DNA from: Podocnemis expansa
Lineage: Eukaryota; Chordata; Testudines; Podocnemididae
DNA length: 64,000 nucleotides
Direction: 5' to 3'
NCBI GenBank assembly: GCA_007922195.1
Contig: ML682067.1
Location: 8,438,273-8,502,272, forward strand
Made by a program: the position numbers and the translations under genes. Below are positions 1 through 13,201 of the stretch, in pieces; within the stretch, counting starts at the first letter, position 1; each line of letters opens with the position of its first letter. Below the pieces are notes generated by a model. The model was given only the letters and a program-made list of their open reading frames with translations, had not been told where the DNA came from and ran no database searches.

Positions 1-800
1 CCTGTACCCTATGTTCACCACTTGTATATGAGCATGATATATTTTGTACAGATCATGCCTTGTTGTGGTATCATTTCAAAACTCATGATCTACAGTACAT
101 ATTATCCCATTAAAATGTGTGTATTGTTATTGCATGTGACATCATGAAATTTTGCTCTACATTTGTTACCAAGAAATGCCCACAGAGTAGCTCCTCAGAA
201 ATAACAAAGGACTGTAAACAAAGGCTTTGCATGTCATCCTGAATGTCAAATACATAGAAAGTACATGAAAGAAATTTACAAATCACTTGAGAGATCCTTT
301 GAACCTCAAATACACAAGGCACTACTTTGGCTCCACCCAGCTGGGGAGGCATGTCCCTCAAGAGGAGCAGGGTGGTATAAAATGAGAAACAAAGGCATCT
401 TCATTACCCCTCTTCCCCCAACTCTGCTCACAGAGCAAGATCATTTAAAAGACAAAGTGATATCTTTCAACTAGAGGAATGGTAACAGGAGATAAGGAGA
501 TGCAGCCTGCAAACTAAGAACTGTGAACTGCCTGCAGTATCTGGTGGGGCGAGAAAGTTGCTTCAAGTCCCATTTATCTTGGTAAAATTCAGGGATTAGG
601 TTGACTATTTTATTTCTTTTCTAAACTATTCTGACTTTTAGGCCTTTATCACTTAGAATCGTTTAAAACCTATTTTTAGTTAATAACCTTGTTTTAACAT
701 TTTATCTAAGTCAGTGTGCTTTGACAGAAGTTTCTGGGAATCTCTGCCTAAGTTAACAAAGCCTGTGGCACAATCATTTTCTTTGATGAAATGATGGACT
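1..800 (+). repeat. LTR-like dispersed repeat, left end outside window
   Basis: The last 200 bases (about 590-790) have a pyrimidine-rich stretch, then an AT-rich stretch, then a segment ending near AAAGCCTGTGGCACA. The same order of motifs appears at about 20400-20600, so the two look like members of one dispersed family. A TATA-like GGTATAAAAT lies at 373-382, as in the promoter of an LTR. No coding capacity is seen. Solo LTR of an endogenous retrovirus or Gypsy-type element is my inference. The family name is not known to me and the boundaries are uncertain. Confidence 0.35.
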
Positions 801-1770
801 AATTAATGAGCTTACTCTGATCAAGGGTATTTTGAGCAGTGTAAAATACACATTTCTGTGGTGCAAGGCTGCTGATGGAGGGATTTGGAGGATTCATCAT
901 GTAGAGTTCATGAATGACTGGGAGAGCATTCATGTAACTTTTGCTAGATGTGTCTTTACATGCTGGTGTCTAGGTGCACAGAGCCCCAAGAGGCTGAGTT
1001 TCACTAGCAGTGCAGTGTAAGAGATACCCAAATCTGAAGAATTAAGGGGAACTCCACTGTTCAATAAGTCCAGATTGTACTATGGGGGATGGATGTCACA
1101 GTGATATTTCCAGAAACATTACCTCAAGAAGGCAAGAAATGACATTGGTCATACAGTCAGCATGTCTGGCCAAGTCAGATAATTCCTATAAGCACAGACT
1201 CCTAGAGGTGGCAAATAGAATAACATGAAAAAAAAAGACTGTTAGGTCCCAAGAATGCAAAAAAGTCAAATGACTAGACCTAAATGAAATATTTTCAACA
1301 AATAATAAATTTGTCAAAAAAATACATATTGGAGGCCACAAACTATTTGCACTGAATTCAAAAAATAGTTTTGGCAAATGCCCTTTTGTTTCAAATCAAC
1401 ATTTTGTTTTGAAAATATTGATCCAAATTGTCAGTCAAAATATTTCATCTGACCTGAGCAATAATTTATTTTTTTTTAGTTTTTTGTGTCCACAAGAAGA
1501 ACCAGAAAAAAATAAATTTTGGTTCAGAATGGTTCAATGTTTATTGATTTTTTGGTTCGATTTTTTATTGATTTATTTTTATTTTTCAGTTTGGCCTCCA
1601 AAAAAAAAAAAATCAATGGCTTCATCAGCACTACAAAAGAACTTGTGTTTCCAAGCTTCTTCTAGTTAACACATCTTCCATCCTCTTTCTCTTCTATTCC
1701 TCAAATGGGAAGGCCTACTAGCCCACTATTCTTAGCCCACTTATCTTAATGACCTTTCTTCCCAGAGTCT
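801..1770. other. Unassigned AT-rich DNA
   Basis: No gene, RNA or element is recognised. The stretch 1380-1620 is rich in T and A homopolymer runs, and its short open frames are low-complexity. Confidence 0.5.
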
Positions 1771-1773
1771 CCT

Positions 1774-3253
1774 TGGGTATGTCTATACTTAGAGTGTTAA
1801 TTCAGATTGACTGAATTGAACTAGTCAATTTGAACTAATAATTATTAGTTCCAATTCAGTCAATTTGGATTGATATAGCCACACTAGAAACTCCAATTTG
1901 AACTCACATGTACATGGACTGGACTTGCTAATTTGAATTGGGGAAGGGGCACCATAGGAGGTGTAGCAATATGGCACCCCAAAAGGGCTATGTCATCACC
2001 CAATCCCCTGCCAGGCTCCAGCACTCTGAGCCTGGCACAGGGAAAAGCATCCCTTGCTCAACTCTAGCTGCAGCACAGCTAGAGCTGAGCAGGGGATGCT
2101 TTTCCCCATGCCAGGCTCAGAAGGCTAGAGCCTTGCAGGGGAAGTTTTCCCCTGGCAAGGCAGGGGAGAAGGGATTCCCCCTGCCCAGCTCCAGCAGGGC
2201 TACCCCCACGTGGTCCTGGAGCCCAGCTTGCCGATGTAGGGAAGGAATCCCTGCATCGGACTGGAGCTGTGCTCCCTGGCTGGGGACAGGGACCCCTTTG
2301 CACAGCTCCAGCCCTGCTGGCTGCATGCTGAGGAGGGAACCACCATGTGCGGCTGGGCTCCCTCTGGCCAGATATGGGGAAGGGACCCCATGCACAGCTG
2401 GGCTCCCACTGGCCATGCGCTGGGGAAGAAACCCACTGTGCGTGGCACAACTCCTGTTGTCTGCATATGCCCCCCCCCCCCGCTGGCTGCGTACAGGGAA
2501 GGGACCCCTGCGTGTGGATGGAGCCCCATGCACGCAGCCAACAGGGCTCCATCCGTAAGCAGGGTCCCTTCCCTGTGCGCAGCCAGTGGGGCTCCATCTG
2601 CTCATGGGGGTTCCTTCCCCACATGCAGTCAGCAGGGCTCCATCCATGTGTGGGGTTCCTTTCCCCACGTGTGGACAGCGGGAACCCAGCTGCGCATGGG
2701 GTTTTCTTCACTGGCGTGTGGCTAGTGGGGCTGCAGCTGAGTGCAGGGGTCCTTGTTCCCATGCTTGGCCTGCAGGGCTGCAGCTGCACGTAGGAGTCCC
2801 TTCTCCCCACGCCTGGGGATCCCATCCCCACGCCTGGGGATCCTGTCCCCAGGTGCAGGGAGTGCAGCTCCAGCCCGTGGCTGGATCCCTGTCCCCAGCC
2901 AGATCTGGCTGGAAGGTGGTGGAAGCACTTTGGGGCTGCTGTCCCTAGGTGCTGGAGGGCTGGGCTTCCTTCCAGGGTGCCATGCACCCTGGGAGGAAGG
3001 TCAACCCATGTTAATTTGAACTCACATTGAGTTTGAATTGACATGGCCACACTGAGTCAAGTCAAACTAATGGGTTCGAATTGACCATGACTTCAAAGTC
3101 AAACGATGTTTGACCACTTCAAAATCAGTTTTCATCAATTCTAACTGAGGAGTTCCTCAGTTCGAATTGATGAAATTGAGTGTGGCCATGCACTTAATTG
3201 AATTTGAATTGATTGTCATCAATTCAAATTCAGTTCTAAGTGTAGACATACCC
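1774..3253. mobile_element. Nonautonomous Harbinger-like inverted-repeat element
   Basis: The left end TGGGTATGTCTATACTTAG is the inverted counterpart of the right end CTAAGTGTAGACATACCC. The inner arms on both sides contain repeated AATTGAATT / AATTCAAATT-type motifs. The element is flanked by a 3-bp direct repeat CCT (1771-1773 and 3254-3256). The termini match the other GGGTATGTCTACACT elements of this window, two of which carry Harbinger-type protein remnants (47233-47910 and 31420-33301). The roughly 1-kb centre is GC-rich and internally repetitive, unlike the AT-rich arms. No transposase is visible, so it would have depended on a helper. Confidence 0.75.
1980..2960. repeat. GC-rich degenerate minisatellite core
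   Basis: Units of roughly 50-65 bases recur with variants of GGGACCCC, CAGCCAGTGGGGCTCC and TCCCCACATGC. A tight 20-base duplication occurs at about 2810-2850 (CCCACGCCTGGGGATC twice). Overlapping open frames on both strands (up to 323 codons) come from this stop-poor repetitive DNA. They show no recognisable domain and are not called as genes. Confidence 0.65.
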
Positions 3254-3256
3254 CCT

Positions 3257-5985
3257 GAGTTCTTCTGTGGCTGGCCAAGGATCTAACTGATGGAGTTCAA
3301 ATCCTATGCCAAAGTTCATAGCTCAGGCCCATCTCTAATTATAAAAATCTATGCTAAGTAAAGTAGACAAAAGTAGGAGCAAAAGTTGTAGCATCAGCTG
3401 AGGAAGAGGGGAGCTGTGTGAAAACTTGCTTACCCCCCAAGCAAGGAGAAAATGGATGAGCTGGGCTCTCAATTAATTTTTAACCTTGGATAATGATGCT
3501 AAAATCAAAGTGAGTTACTGTGACCAAGATTCAGCAGGATACCTAAACACATGCTTAACTTGAATGATCAGAATAATCTCATTGACCTCGCTGGGATTAC
3601 TCATCTGTTTAAGGTTTGACATGTGATTAGGTACCCTGGTCATCCATTACCAATATGCAGAACACTGGGTAATCATGCCTAATTCTTATATAGCTGAGTA
3701 TTTGAATCTAAAAGTCAAGGGGGTGAATTCCCATTGGCCACCCATGAAAAGGAAAGATGTTTCAGGCTAGAGTGAAACTGTATGGGTGTTAATGTTAACA
3801 CTTACAATATTGAGAAATAGCTTGGTTCTTGGGACTTCAGCAACGTGTGTGTCCCTGATCCAACTTGTAAGGCCCTAAAGTCAAGGAGAATCTTTCCATT
3901 GACTTCTATGGATTTTGGGATCAGACACATATCTGAATTATTTTTCCCCACCCCTTCTCCTTCTCCTCTTTCTTGAAAGCCTTGAACAAAGGAGTTCTTG
4001 CCATGAGACTACGGCTTTCAGAATCTCCAGGAAGATTCACAGTGATAGCATCTTTGCTATGAAGATATGGTTTACATATACTATAAATACTGCAGTATAA
4101 TTCTTTGAATGCAAGTGGTAATAACAGAAAAGCAGTTAAAACAGCTTTGCCCATTTGTTAATAAAGTTAAAATATGGAAAATGAAATAGAACAACAATGA
4201 CAAAAGTAGAACAATTGCCAAAAGTGTTTATGTTTAAATGATTGAAAAAACACATTTTTTTTACTTTTCTTTTAGAGCTTAGGAAAGATTTCAAAAGGGC
4301 TTATTGACTTAAGAACTTAAATCATATTTTCAAAAGCAATCTATGGCCAGATTTTCAGAGGTATTTTGGCATATAAAGATGCAAATAGGTATCTGATATG
4401 AAAAGTGTCTAAGCAGATTAGGTACCTAATTCCTGTTGACTTCAGTTGTTTAACCTGGTCAAGCACTTTTGAAGGTCCTATTACATGCCAATATGTCTTT
4501 GAAAACCTCATTCTGAAGAGGAGTCTACGTCATTTTTGAAAATGGGAATTGAGCAAATGTTTCTGTCATTACCAACGGATAGGATTTTCAAAAGTGCTTA
4601 AAAGATTTCCTGTTGTTAACTGTTCATAAACAATAGAAGAGCCAGCACAAAGTGATAGCAGATCCTGGTGTTGTAAACACCATGTCACATAGACCTCTGC
4701 TTTGAATAGGTTTAGATCAATGGACACCAGTAGCCCCATCTACACCCTAACGTCTGAAAATGTGAACAAATGCTAATAACAGTGGAAGATTTTATAAAAT
4801 TATCCAGTGCATTCTCAGCCTTGCTCCTTCCATAGTAGTTTCTTTGCTTCCATTTTCTTATCCACAAACAAACCATAATTTTTAAATAATGTGTAACTTC
4901 TGAGGCAAAGAGAAACTATGGCCTTTATATGTATATATTTAGCTGAACTGGGCTTGTCTTGGAAATTAGTTGAGTTTTATTTCTTTTCCATATATCAGTT
5001 TTGTTTTTCTATTGATTTGGCAGCTACTATGTCACAAAAATGTATATTAATACATGGCTTTCATAATAAAGCCACTTAAATTGGTGGGTTCTGTGTACTT
5101 GTAAAGAGCCAGACACTTAGGATTCTTTAAATTAAAAATGTTGTAAAGCTGAGATAGATGCCAAATACATAAAAATCCTTATTTAGATTATTGTATCTAG
5201 ATAGATACTGCATAACGTTTGCTGACAGCATGAACTCATCACACCACTGCTCACATAACCAAAACCCTCTATAGCAAAATAGTATGCAGGATGCTATTGG
5301 GATGGTTTACGTACTGCTGTCCGAAGTGCTGGTATGGGTGTATGTCTGGACCCTAACATGGTTATCTCAAGTTCTGAAATCACAAGTCTAGCACACAAAC
5401 TGTCTGCCTGTTGCTGCTTTTCTGTGTCTCACCAACCATCCCTCAGGCTCACACACTGGAATCTTCCGCTGATTAGCAAAGTATCTGGAGAGCACATAAT
5501 CTCTGCTAGCCAGGTAAATGTTTAAGTTCACTGTAGCACATATGATAACTTAAATTACTACTGACTCCAAGCCATTAATTTTGGCTGTCTTCCCACTCCT
5601 GCTAGTTCTTCACCTGCATAATTCAGGAACAAATGAACTAGGATATATGATAAATGATATATGCTGCATTGTACTGGAACAAAAATATTATTCAACCCTT
5701 CTGGAAATTTGGGGGAACTCAGTGCCACAAAGGTGGCAAAGTTTTCTTCTTTTCAGACCTCTCTTTTGGTTTTTCCTTTTGAAGATGACAGTCTGAGTTT
5801 GTATCCTCTCAATTATCCTAGAAAATAGTTGGATTGGTGGTGTAAAAAATTTTTCAGCCACAAATGTACAGTATACTGGAAAATGCTTGCATGTTGCCCT
5901 CATGACTCCTCCCACCTTTCCAATGTTGTTCAAAAAGACTGAGGTTTCATGACTGTCCCCGGTCAAGCCCTCCTCAATAGGACAG
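3257..5985. other. No recognisable feature
   Basis: AT-rich DNA with only short scattered open frames. I see no splice-bounded exon, RNA gene or complete mobile element. Stretches at 4320-4620 recall old degraded repeat sequence but cannot be assigned. Confidence 0.45.
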
Positions 5986-6560
5986 TGGTTCCATAGTCAG
6001 GGAGAATAGGGCCACACCCCCACATCAAACGCTGAGGTGTCACCGTCTTCCCTGGGTCAGCAGCTCTACTTGATCAGAATGCTTCCCTTATGTAGTGGTA
6101 GCGATGCCTAGTGGCTAAAGTCTCTCAAAATGGCTCCCCTGTGTTAGGGTAGTTGTGGGGGTTTGGTAGTGTCCACTTGTCCCTCAGAACTGGCAACAGT
6201 CCTCCAGGGAGCCCTGACAGCAGACTCCCTGTCCAGTCAGCAACCTCCCCTCTGACTGAGTTGGGTGGCTGGTTTTTATAACCCTCTGCTCAGCTGAGCA
6301 TGCCCAGCAAATGGGGGTCGTGGCTTCTTCTGCCTCAATGGGTCTTTAACCCCTGCCTTCCCAGTGCAGGGCCAATATGCTCCACCACAGTGACTATTAG
6401 ATTTTGTCTGATGGACTTCATGCTCCCCAGTAATCCCATCAGAGGCAGCAGCAAAAGGATTTCTTACCCATGTTGTCAAACTTTGCCTGAGCACTGTCTT
6501 CATAACAGTTTCCAATGCTGCTCTCACCAGTAAAGCTGCACCAATGAGCCATGGGAGGTG
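5986..6560 (-). repeat. Possible LTR-derived repeat, inverse orientation
   Basis: This is a GC-richer island in AT-rich DNA, with a TTTTTATA stretch at about 6272-6280 that would be a TATA box on the minus strand. Repeated CCCC/GGGG runs and TGTGGGGGTTTGG at about 6152-6165 resemble LTR sequence such as the element at 27543-28051. No paired LTR, polypurine tract or open frame supports it, so this is a tentative call. Confidence 0.25.
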
Positions 6561-9500
6561 AATAATGTGCTTTTTTTGGCCAGTTTAGACAAAGTCTTAA
6601 AGGAGAGTTACAAAGAAGAAAAACAAACCAGATTCAAACCCTTTCTTACTTCTTTATAGTGTTTAAAGAATCCAAAACAAAATAACTTCAAAAATTGCTT
6701 CAGAGAGAACAGACTTTTTTTTCCTGGTGGTAAAGTCTTGGGGGGTGTTAAAACATTCAAAATTCAGCTCTTGTCTATTCTGGAAATGAATGCATAAACT
6801 GAAAACTAGTGTCATGATGTCATCAGAAAAGGTCATACTCCGCAAACTGACTGGTTGAGAAGGGAAAGGATTTTTAGTCCAAATATTTAAAATTTTGCTT
6901 CTTGTTTGTTTTGGTAAAAATAGGTAATGCCTCAAACTTTTGAGGGAAAGGACTTCTTCAACTGAGGGTATCTGTGAACTGCAAAGAAAAATCCCTGGCA
7001 CCAACTCAGAGCCCAGCTCACTTGATTTGGCTCACAAGGCTTAACATAGCACTTTTCCACTCAGGCTGGGTTCTGAGATCCTCCCTCTCATAAAATTGCA
7101 GAGCCTGGGCTTTAGAACATGGCAAAATATCTGTACTGCTCTATTTAACCCATGCACCCACATCCTGTGAAGCAAGTCAATTTATCTGGGCTCTGAGAAT
7201 CAGCGCTGTGGGGTTTTTTTTTGCAGTGTATATGTCCCTTAAGGTACTGAAGAGGCAGCAATTCACAGATGAGACACCCAATTAGTCCTGTAGCAAAACC
7301 AGAGTGGACATTCTCAGACTCCAAAGGGTGAAAGAAAATATAAAGTCATGAAAGAAGGAAGGAGGGAACAAAAACCTTTTCTGACTTTCACACATTAAAA
7401 AAACATATGCAGATCACCTTTAAAAGAGCCATTGAAAATCAATACAGCCAAAACCCCAACCAAAAAAAGTGAACCAGAGTCTATATTGTCTAATACCCCA
7501 TGCAAGTGCATTATTTTCACTAGAATGAAAAATTAATTGAAATGGCAGAGGATAAGTGTCTGTTCTGAATTAGTTCCAGTATATGTTAAATGGTAAAGCT
7601 TTATATTTTAACTATGTCAGCAGCTTCATTGCTAGTGCTGACAAAAATGGTTTCACTGTTAGGACTATTACACAAAACTGAGATTCAGCTCCACTGCTGT
7701 CTGTGGACTGATAAGATTCAGAAAGACTGGAAACCAACTGAAGCTAATGGAATTTGTGGCTTACTCAGCACCTCACATGAGCAGGCTCTGTTTACAGTCC
7801 TCAAGCCACTTTTCCTGTTGTCTACACTAGGCTTTAGGCTCCTTTAGCACTGATTCATGGAGAGCCATTGCTGACCATATCCTAAGATTCATTGGTTAAC
7901 AGAGCAAATTGCCACCATTGTTATATAGTTTCTCATGAACAACTGGTCCAAGAACACTGCTAAAAAAAATCTGAGAGGTTTTATTGCCCAAAAAAGAGAA
8001 TTAGGTATCCCATAAAAAATAGTTCCCTCTGGGCAACTAATGCACTCAGAGTAACATTACACAGAATGAAAGAAAAGAATTATACTGAAATTAAAATAAA
8101 TACCAGTAGAATGTTAGCCCTAGTCCCATTATACTGTGAGATGGATGGTCAAACATAGTTTAATAGCATGATGTAGCCAATGGGAAACATAATGGTGCTC
8201 TGCATGATTCATCCATCCAGTGAGCAGATCATCATTATAATAATTTTTATAAAGACAATGAGCTGGTGAATAGATTTTAATGAGAGCAGCATTCTCATGC
8301 ACTGGGATTTCAGTTAGATACTTTATTGTTAGTGAAAATGCTCCTGTGATGTCCATTTGTATGGCAATTCGTAGAAAGCGTAAAGAGCATTGAGTGTGCC
8401 AAGAAAGCATATATAACCTGTACTGAGAGTTTGGAAGCCAGCTGTATATTCTCTCAAAGCAGATCACTATTCATTGGAATGTCGTTTAAAAAGACATAGA
8501 AAATGGCATGCTCTGAACAGATCAACAGTATCCAATCATTTAAATGTGGAATGTTAATCTCAGCTGAGGTATTGATTCTCTCTGTGGCTATAGGAAAGTC
8601 ATTTGTCCCTTGGGTAAAGTAGATTGAAATGGGAGGGCAGCACTCAACAGACTTGCACTGGCCAATGAAAGAAAGTTGTGTCAGAGCACTGGTTACACAA
8701 CCCACGGAGAACCTAGAAGATGTCCATCTGTTTTTGGAACAGAAAAGAGGACATTCTTCTGCTCCCTTTGCTTTAACCATGCTACCCAGTCCTTTGCTTT
8801 GGTGTTTCCAATTTGAAAATTGAGGTACCATAGCCACTAATGTGGGGGTCAGTAAACTACAAACAAATTCTGATGCTCCAAGGGAATATATGCTACAGAA
8901 GTCACAATCACAGTCATGTACTTCTGCTGTGCAGGCTACATTCTGCCAGCTGATGCAGAGCATGGGCAAAACCATGGTTCCATGTGTCCCCATTTCTCCC
9001 TGCTGAATCTAGGGGTGGCAACTACATTTGGTTAGTATTTGCTCTCAGAGAGCACAGGAACTAGTATTATGACTGGCACCTGTGAATGCAGAGGGGAAAG
9101 CTCATTGTGCCATTTCCCATCCCACATATACCAGCCACATTCTGAGCCTTAATGTAAGTGAAGCACTTTGATGGAGAAAATTGCTAAGAATAATTAGGAT
9201 AATGATCTGATGGCTCTATGCAGATGTTTTGGTGGAGGGTTTAGTGTATTCTGCATTTAATATTCATGAACAATAGTTTGCTGATACTTGAAAAGCTATC
9301 AAATCTTCTGCTTTGGACCAGTGGAATGAAAGGTATGCTTGCTAGCCCAGGTCCCCTCCTGTGTTACAGGGGCTTAGCACCTCAGAAGCTGTTCAGCATC
9401 TCCCAAGAGCAAGTTCTTCCTGTATATTGGGAAAGTATGTTTTTCCCTAAGGTTAATACATTTTCCACTTCAGTGTTGCTTCTATTTAAATTTGAGGTCT

Positions 9501-11784
9501 ACTGTAAGCCAACCAGACATGGAGTAAAGGATTCTAACAGCACAAAGAAAATTAACTGAAGTGTTTTTGTCAGTTTGGTGTCTATACAGGGAGGCAGACC
9601 AGAGGCTAGTGGAGAAATTAAATCACTTTTCAGCATAAAAAGTCAGAGACCATCAATGTCAAAACTGCAACAAATGGCAAATGTATAATACTGGTCTCTA
9701 AGCATAAAGCTTCAGTTTCCAGAGCTGTTACTCTTGTGTGTTTCATAAGCATTATAAATAAATATTTTCAAAAATATGCATGGGTCAAGAAGTTGTAATA
9801 AACAAGAGTGTATGTGAACATATTGCCAAGAATGACAAAAGTCAAAGAAGATATTTTCTACATATAAGGGTAGGATCTAAGCATCCCTTCATATCTGGAA
9901 CTATTATAATAAATGGCTGGAATATTTGCTTAGATGTCCATGTTTCTAGGGAAATGAACTTTTCATTGGATTATAAGAAAGGATTTCTGAATCACTGACG
10001 TTGTCCTTCCTAATCACAACCAGATAAATTCAGAATGGTCTGTTGTGTTAACCAATTATTAATCAGCTTTCAGAATTATTCCTTCACTGATCCTCAGCTG
10101 TATAAAGTAATAATATGATATCACCCAAATAATGATTTTCCAAAGAGCTTTATGAAACAGCAATTTAAAATTATTTAAATACTACTAATAATGTATATAC
10201 TGTTTTAATTGCAAAGAGGACGTATTGGTAATAAATTTAAGAAGCATCTTACCAACCCACTTACTGCAGATTTATAGTGGACAAGTAAAATGTTCACTTC
10301 CTGTTAACTGCATTGCCATAATCATATACATATGCTAAACCTTCTGTGAAAGTTATTTAATTTAGAGAAAGAAAACAAATAGATAGGTACTAAAGGTATG
10401 CCAATTATTTCTGTGCTTTAAGAGCATTCTCTCAGAATTCAAGCAAAGTTTAATTATTTAGCATTTATTAAACTGTCACCCTTTTACATTAAAATTTAAC
10501 CTTGCAGCAAACAAACTGGAATTAGAAGAAAATCTAGTGGTGGAATGTGAAAAGAAATCTTAAAAAATGAAAACATGACTGTGTTTACAAGTAACAGTAG
10601 GACATTGTGGAGAAAATTCAGGGAATTCTCTCTACCAGTTAGGGTTACCACATATACTGGGTTTTAGTAGTAGTTGTGTCCATTGCAGTAGCCCTAAAGA
10701 CTGCAAACCTGAATCATGGTTCTGTTGTCCTAAAACTCCAATGCTCATACCTCTGCTCAGTGCAGGTACTCAGTCTGGGAAGCTGGTGCTAATCATAGTG
10801 GCTATCGAGGTAGTAAGGCTGGGTCAGCTGTGATGTAATACTTGTCCCAGAATAATATAATAATAATGTGCAGTAGAACTCTTTGCAGACCTGAAAACTC
10901 CTCACTTACAGACTCAAGTGCACTGGATCCAAAATCCTTCAAACAAAGAGAATGTTTGCATCATCTTCACTACTTCAAAAGGAGGCAATTATACAGTTAA
11001 CCTTCTTAGCTAGTCTGTGTTTGCTTAAATTTCATATGGTTAAATTTGGTCTTATTTCTTTCAATGTTCCTTTTTCTAGCTTTTTTGCCAACCCTGGCTA
11101 TGCCCTGCATCATTTTCCTCCTCTGAATTTTTACTTAACAGCTCCGCTCCACTGTTCTTTTGTCTTTGCTGATTGACATAATGTCTACTTTTTCCTGGAA
11201 CAGCTGTTATAGTACAAGAATTAATGATTTTTCCCCTAGTTTTAAGAGCAGCTTCTGTGAGTCAAACCCTTTCATAGTATAAGAAAATAAAATGTATTGA
11301 TCAAGAGAAAGGCTGTAAAGAGAAACAACTGTGGAGTCTAATATTAGAAAGTTGGGATGTTAAGGCTGATTAGAACTCCTCCATTATTCCAGATGTGTGC
11401 CAGGAGTCACTAAGTATTAATCCTGACACTGGAGAGCATTAAAAACAGAACCATGTCTTCAGACTGTAAGGCATCAATGTACAGTACATTCTATTTATGA
11501 TTCAGCTGCTATATCATATAATGCATAATGACATTAAGTGCCACAAAATTGCCAAATAAGACATAAAATGTTTTCCAGGAGAAGACTCATTTACAAGAAT
11601 CTCCCCTTTCAGTATTGTCAGTGTATAATATCACTGAGCACTGGACTGCACAATGAAATATTTATCCCATGAAGCACTGCATAATTAAAAGATAGGGAGA
11701 CTGCCAAACTAATTTTTTTTTTATTAAAAACACCTCATTTCTGCTAATTGTGATACAATTAAGGTGTACAGATTATTCACTCAG
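6561..11784. other. No recognisable feature
   Basis: AT-rich single-copy-like DNA. The longest open frame (minus strand, 8454-8993, 179 codons) has no recognisable domain, no repeat homology within the window and no exon-like context. I see no RNA gene or element termini. Confidence 0.45.
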
Positions 11785-11960
11785 CATGGGTATGTCTACA
11801 CTGGAGTCTTCGGTCAACATATGGAAAGTTAAGTTGACCTACAGACTTCTGTAGCCACATTGGGCTTTTATAAGTAGACTTAAGCACCTTCTTAAGCTGA
11901 CTTAATAACACTACCTCTTAAGATTGACTTAACACTTAAGTCAACCCCATTAAATCAATG

Positions 11961-12970
11961 GTTCCATGTCTAGCTGGCAACCAGTAACAAGTGGTGTGCC
12001 CCAGGTGTCAGTCCTGGGGCCGGTTCTGTTCAACATTTTCATCAATGATCTGGATGATGGAATAGACTGCACCCTCAGTAAGTTTGCAGATGACACCAAG
12101 CTGGGGGGAACAGTAGACACATTGGAGGGCAAGGACAGGATTCAGGGAGACCTAGATAAATTGGAACTGTGGGCCAATAGAAATCTTATGAGGTTCAGTA
12201 AGGACAAGTGTAAAATCCTGCATTTTGGACGGAAAAACCCCATGCACTGCTACAGGCTGGGGAACACTGAGCTAAGTAGCAGCAGTGTAGAAAAGGACCT
12301 GGGGGTCATGGTGGATGGGAAGCTGGATATGAGTCAGCAGTGTGCGCTTGCTGCCAAAAAGGCCAATGGCATACTGGGCTGCATCAAAAGAAGTGTTGCC
12401 AGCAGATCAAGGGATGTGATCATGCCCCTCTATTCTGCACTGGTGAGGCCACGCCTAGAATACTGTGTTCAGTTTTGGGCTCCCCACTACAAAAAGGACA
12501 GGGACATGCTAGAGAAAGTTCAGAGGAGGGCAACCAAAATGATTAAAAGGTTGGAGCACAAGCCCTATGAGGAAAGACTGAGAGCATTAGGCTTGTTTAG
12601 TCTGCAGAAGAGAAGATTGAGGGGGAATTTGATAGCAACCTTCAACTACTTGAAGGGATGCTACAAGGAGGAGGGAGTTCGACTATTCTCGGTAGTAACG
12701 GAGGACAGAACGAGGAGCAATGGTCTCAAGTTACAGTTAGGGAGGTCGAGGCTGGATGTTAGAAAAACCTTTTTTACTAGGCAAGTGGTGAAGCATTGGA
12801 ATGAGCTGCCTAGGGAGGTGGTAGAGTCTCCATCTTTGGAGATGTTTAAGGCCCGGCTGGACAAAACCATGACTGGGATGGTTTAGTGGGAGTGGTCCTG
12901 CCTCTGGCAGGGGGTTGGACTAGATGACCTCATGAGGTCTCTTCCAACCCTATGATTCTATGATTCTATA
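11961..12970 (+). mobile_element. 5'-truncated CR1 LINE with intact 3' end
   Basis: The element starts inside the reverse-transcriptase coding region and runs through the pol stop codon at 12886. A short 3' UTR follows (GGTTGGACTAGATGACCTC at about 12913), ending in tandem ATTCTATG units (12951-12970), the hallmark CR1 tail. The long uninterrupted frame suggests it is the youngest CR1 in the window. It lies inside the Harbinger-like element 11788-13198. No target duplication is visible, which is normal for CR1. Confidence 0.95.
11966..12886 (+). pseudogene. CR1 ORF2 C-terminal fragment (reverse transcriptase)
   Basis: This is an open frame of 306 codons covering the palm/thumb part of the CR1 reverse transcriptase and its C-terminal tail. 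The [17 protein letters not shown] block lies near residues 10-29, and the catalytic FADD is present in [11 protein letters not shown] (about residues 38-48). It then continues through [19 protein letters not shown] and [14 protein letters not shown] to the normal CR1 C-terminus. The endonuclease, ORF1 and the first half of RT are missing through 5' truncation, so it cannot retrotranspose. The first ATG is incidental, since the frame simply begins at the truncation. The absence of stops across about 920 bases points to a recent insertion. Confidence 0.93.
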
Positions 12971-13201
12971 AGTCGACTTAATCCAATGTAGGTGGGAAAA
13001 GCCCTTACACTGACGTAACTGGCACGTCTCCAGAGCAATGTGGAACAGCTACCCACAATGCACCACACCTCTGTCAACCTAGCACCTGCCAGTGTGTATG
13101 TAGGCAGTCAACAGGAGTTTTCAATGTGGACTCTCTAAGTCGACTTGAAGTTGACCTTGTTAGGTTGAGTTAACAGAGCCCCCATTGCAGACATTCCCCA
13201 T

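Larger units (their letters stand above)
11788..13198. mobile_element. Harbinger-like element, split by a CR1
   Basis: The left end GGGTATGTCTACACTGGAG and right end GCAGACATTCCC are inverted relatives, flanked by the 3-bp direct repeat CAT (11785-11787 and 13199-13201). Inside, both arms carry the AAGTTGACTT / AAGTCGACTTAA motifs typical of this family. About 1 kb of CR1 (11961-12970) sits in the middle. Removing it leaves an element of about 400 bp, so the CR1 inserted later. Confidence 0.8.

Noticed and set aside
2079..3050. 323-codon minus-strand frame and several overlapping frames on both strands
   Set aside because: They lie in a GC-rich degenerate minisatellite inside a transposon. 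Frames are open on both strands and show no domain, so they reflect composition.
8454..8993. 179-codon minus-strand open frame
   Set aside because: No recognisable domain, no exon-like context and no supporting codon pattern. A frame of this length can occur by chance in 64 kb.
12951..12970. Telomere-like or microsatellite array (ATTCTATG)n
   Set aside because: This is the normal 3' terminal repeat of CR1 elements.
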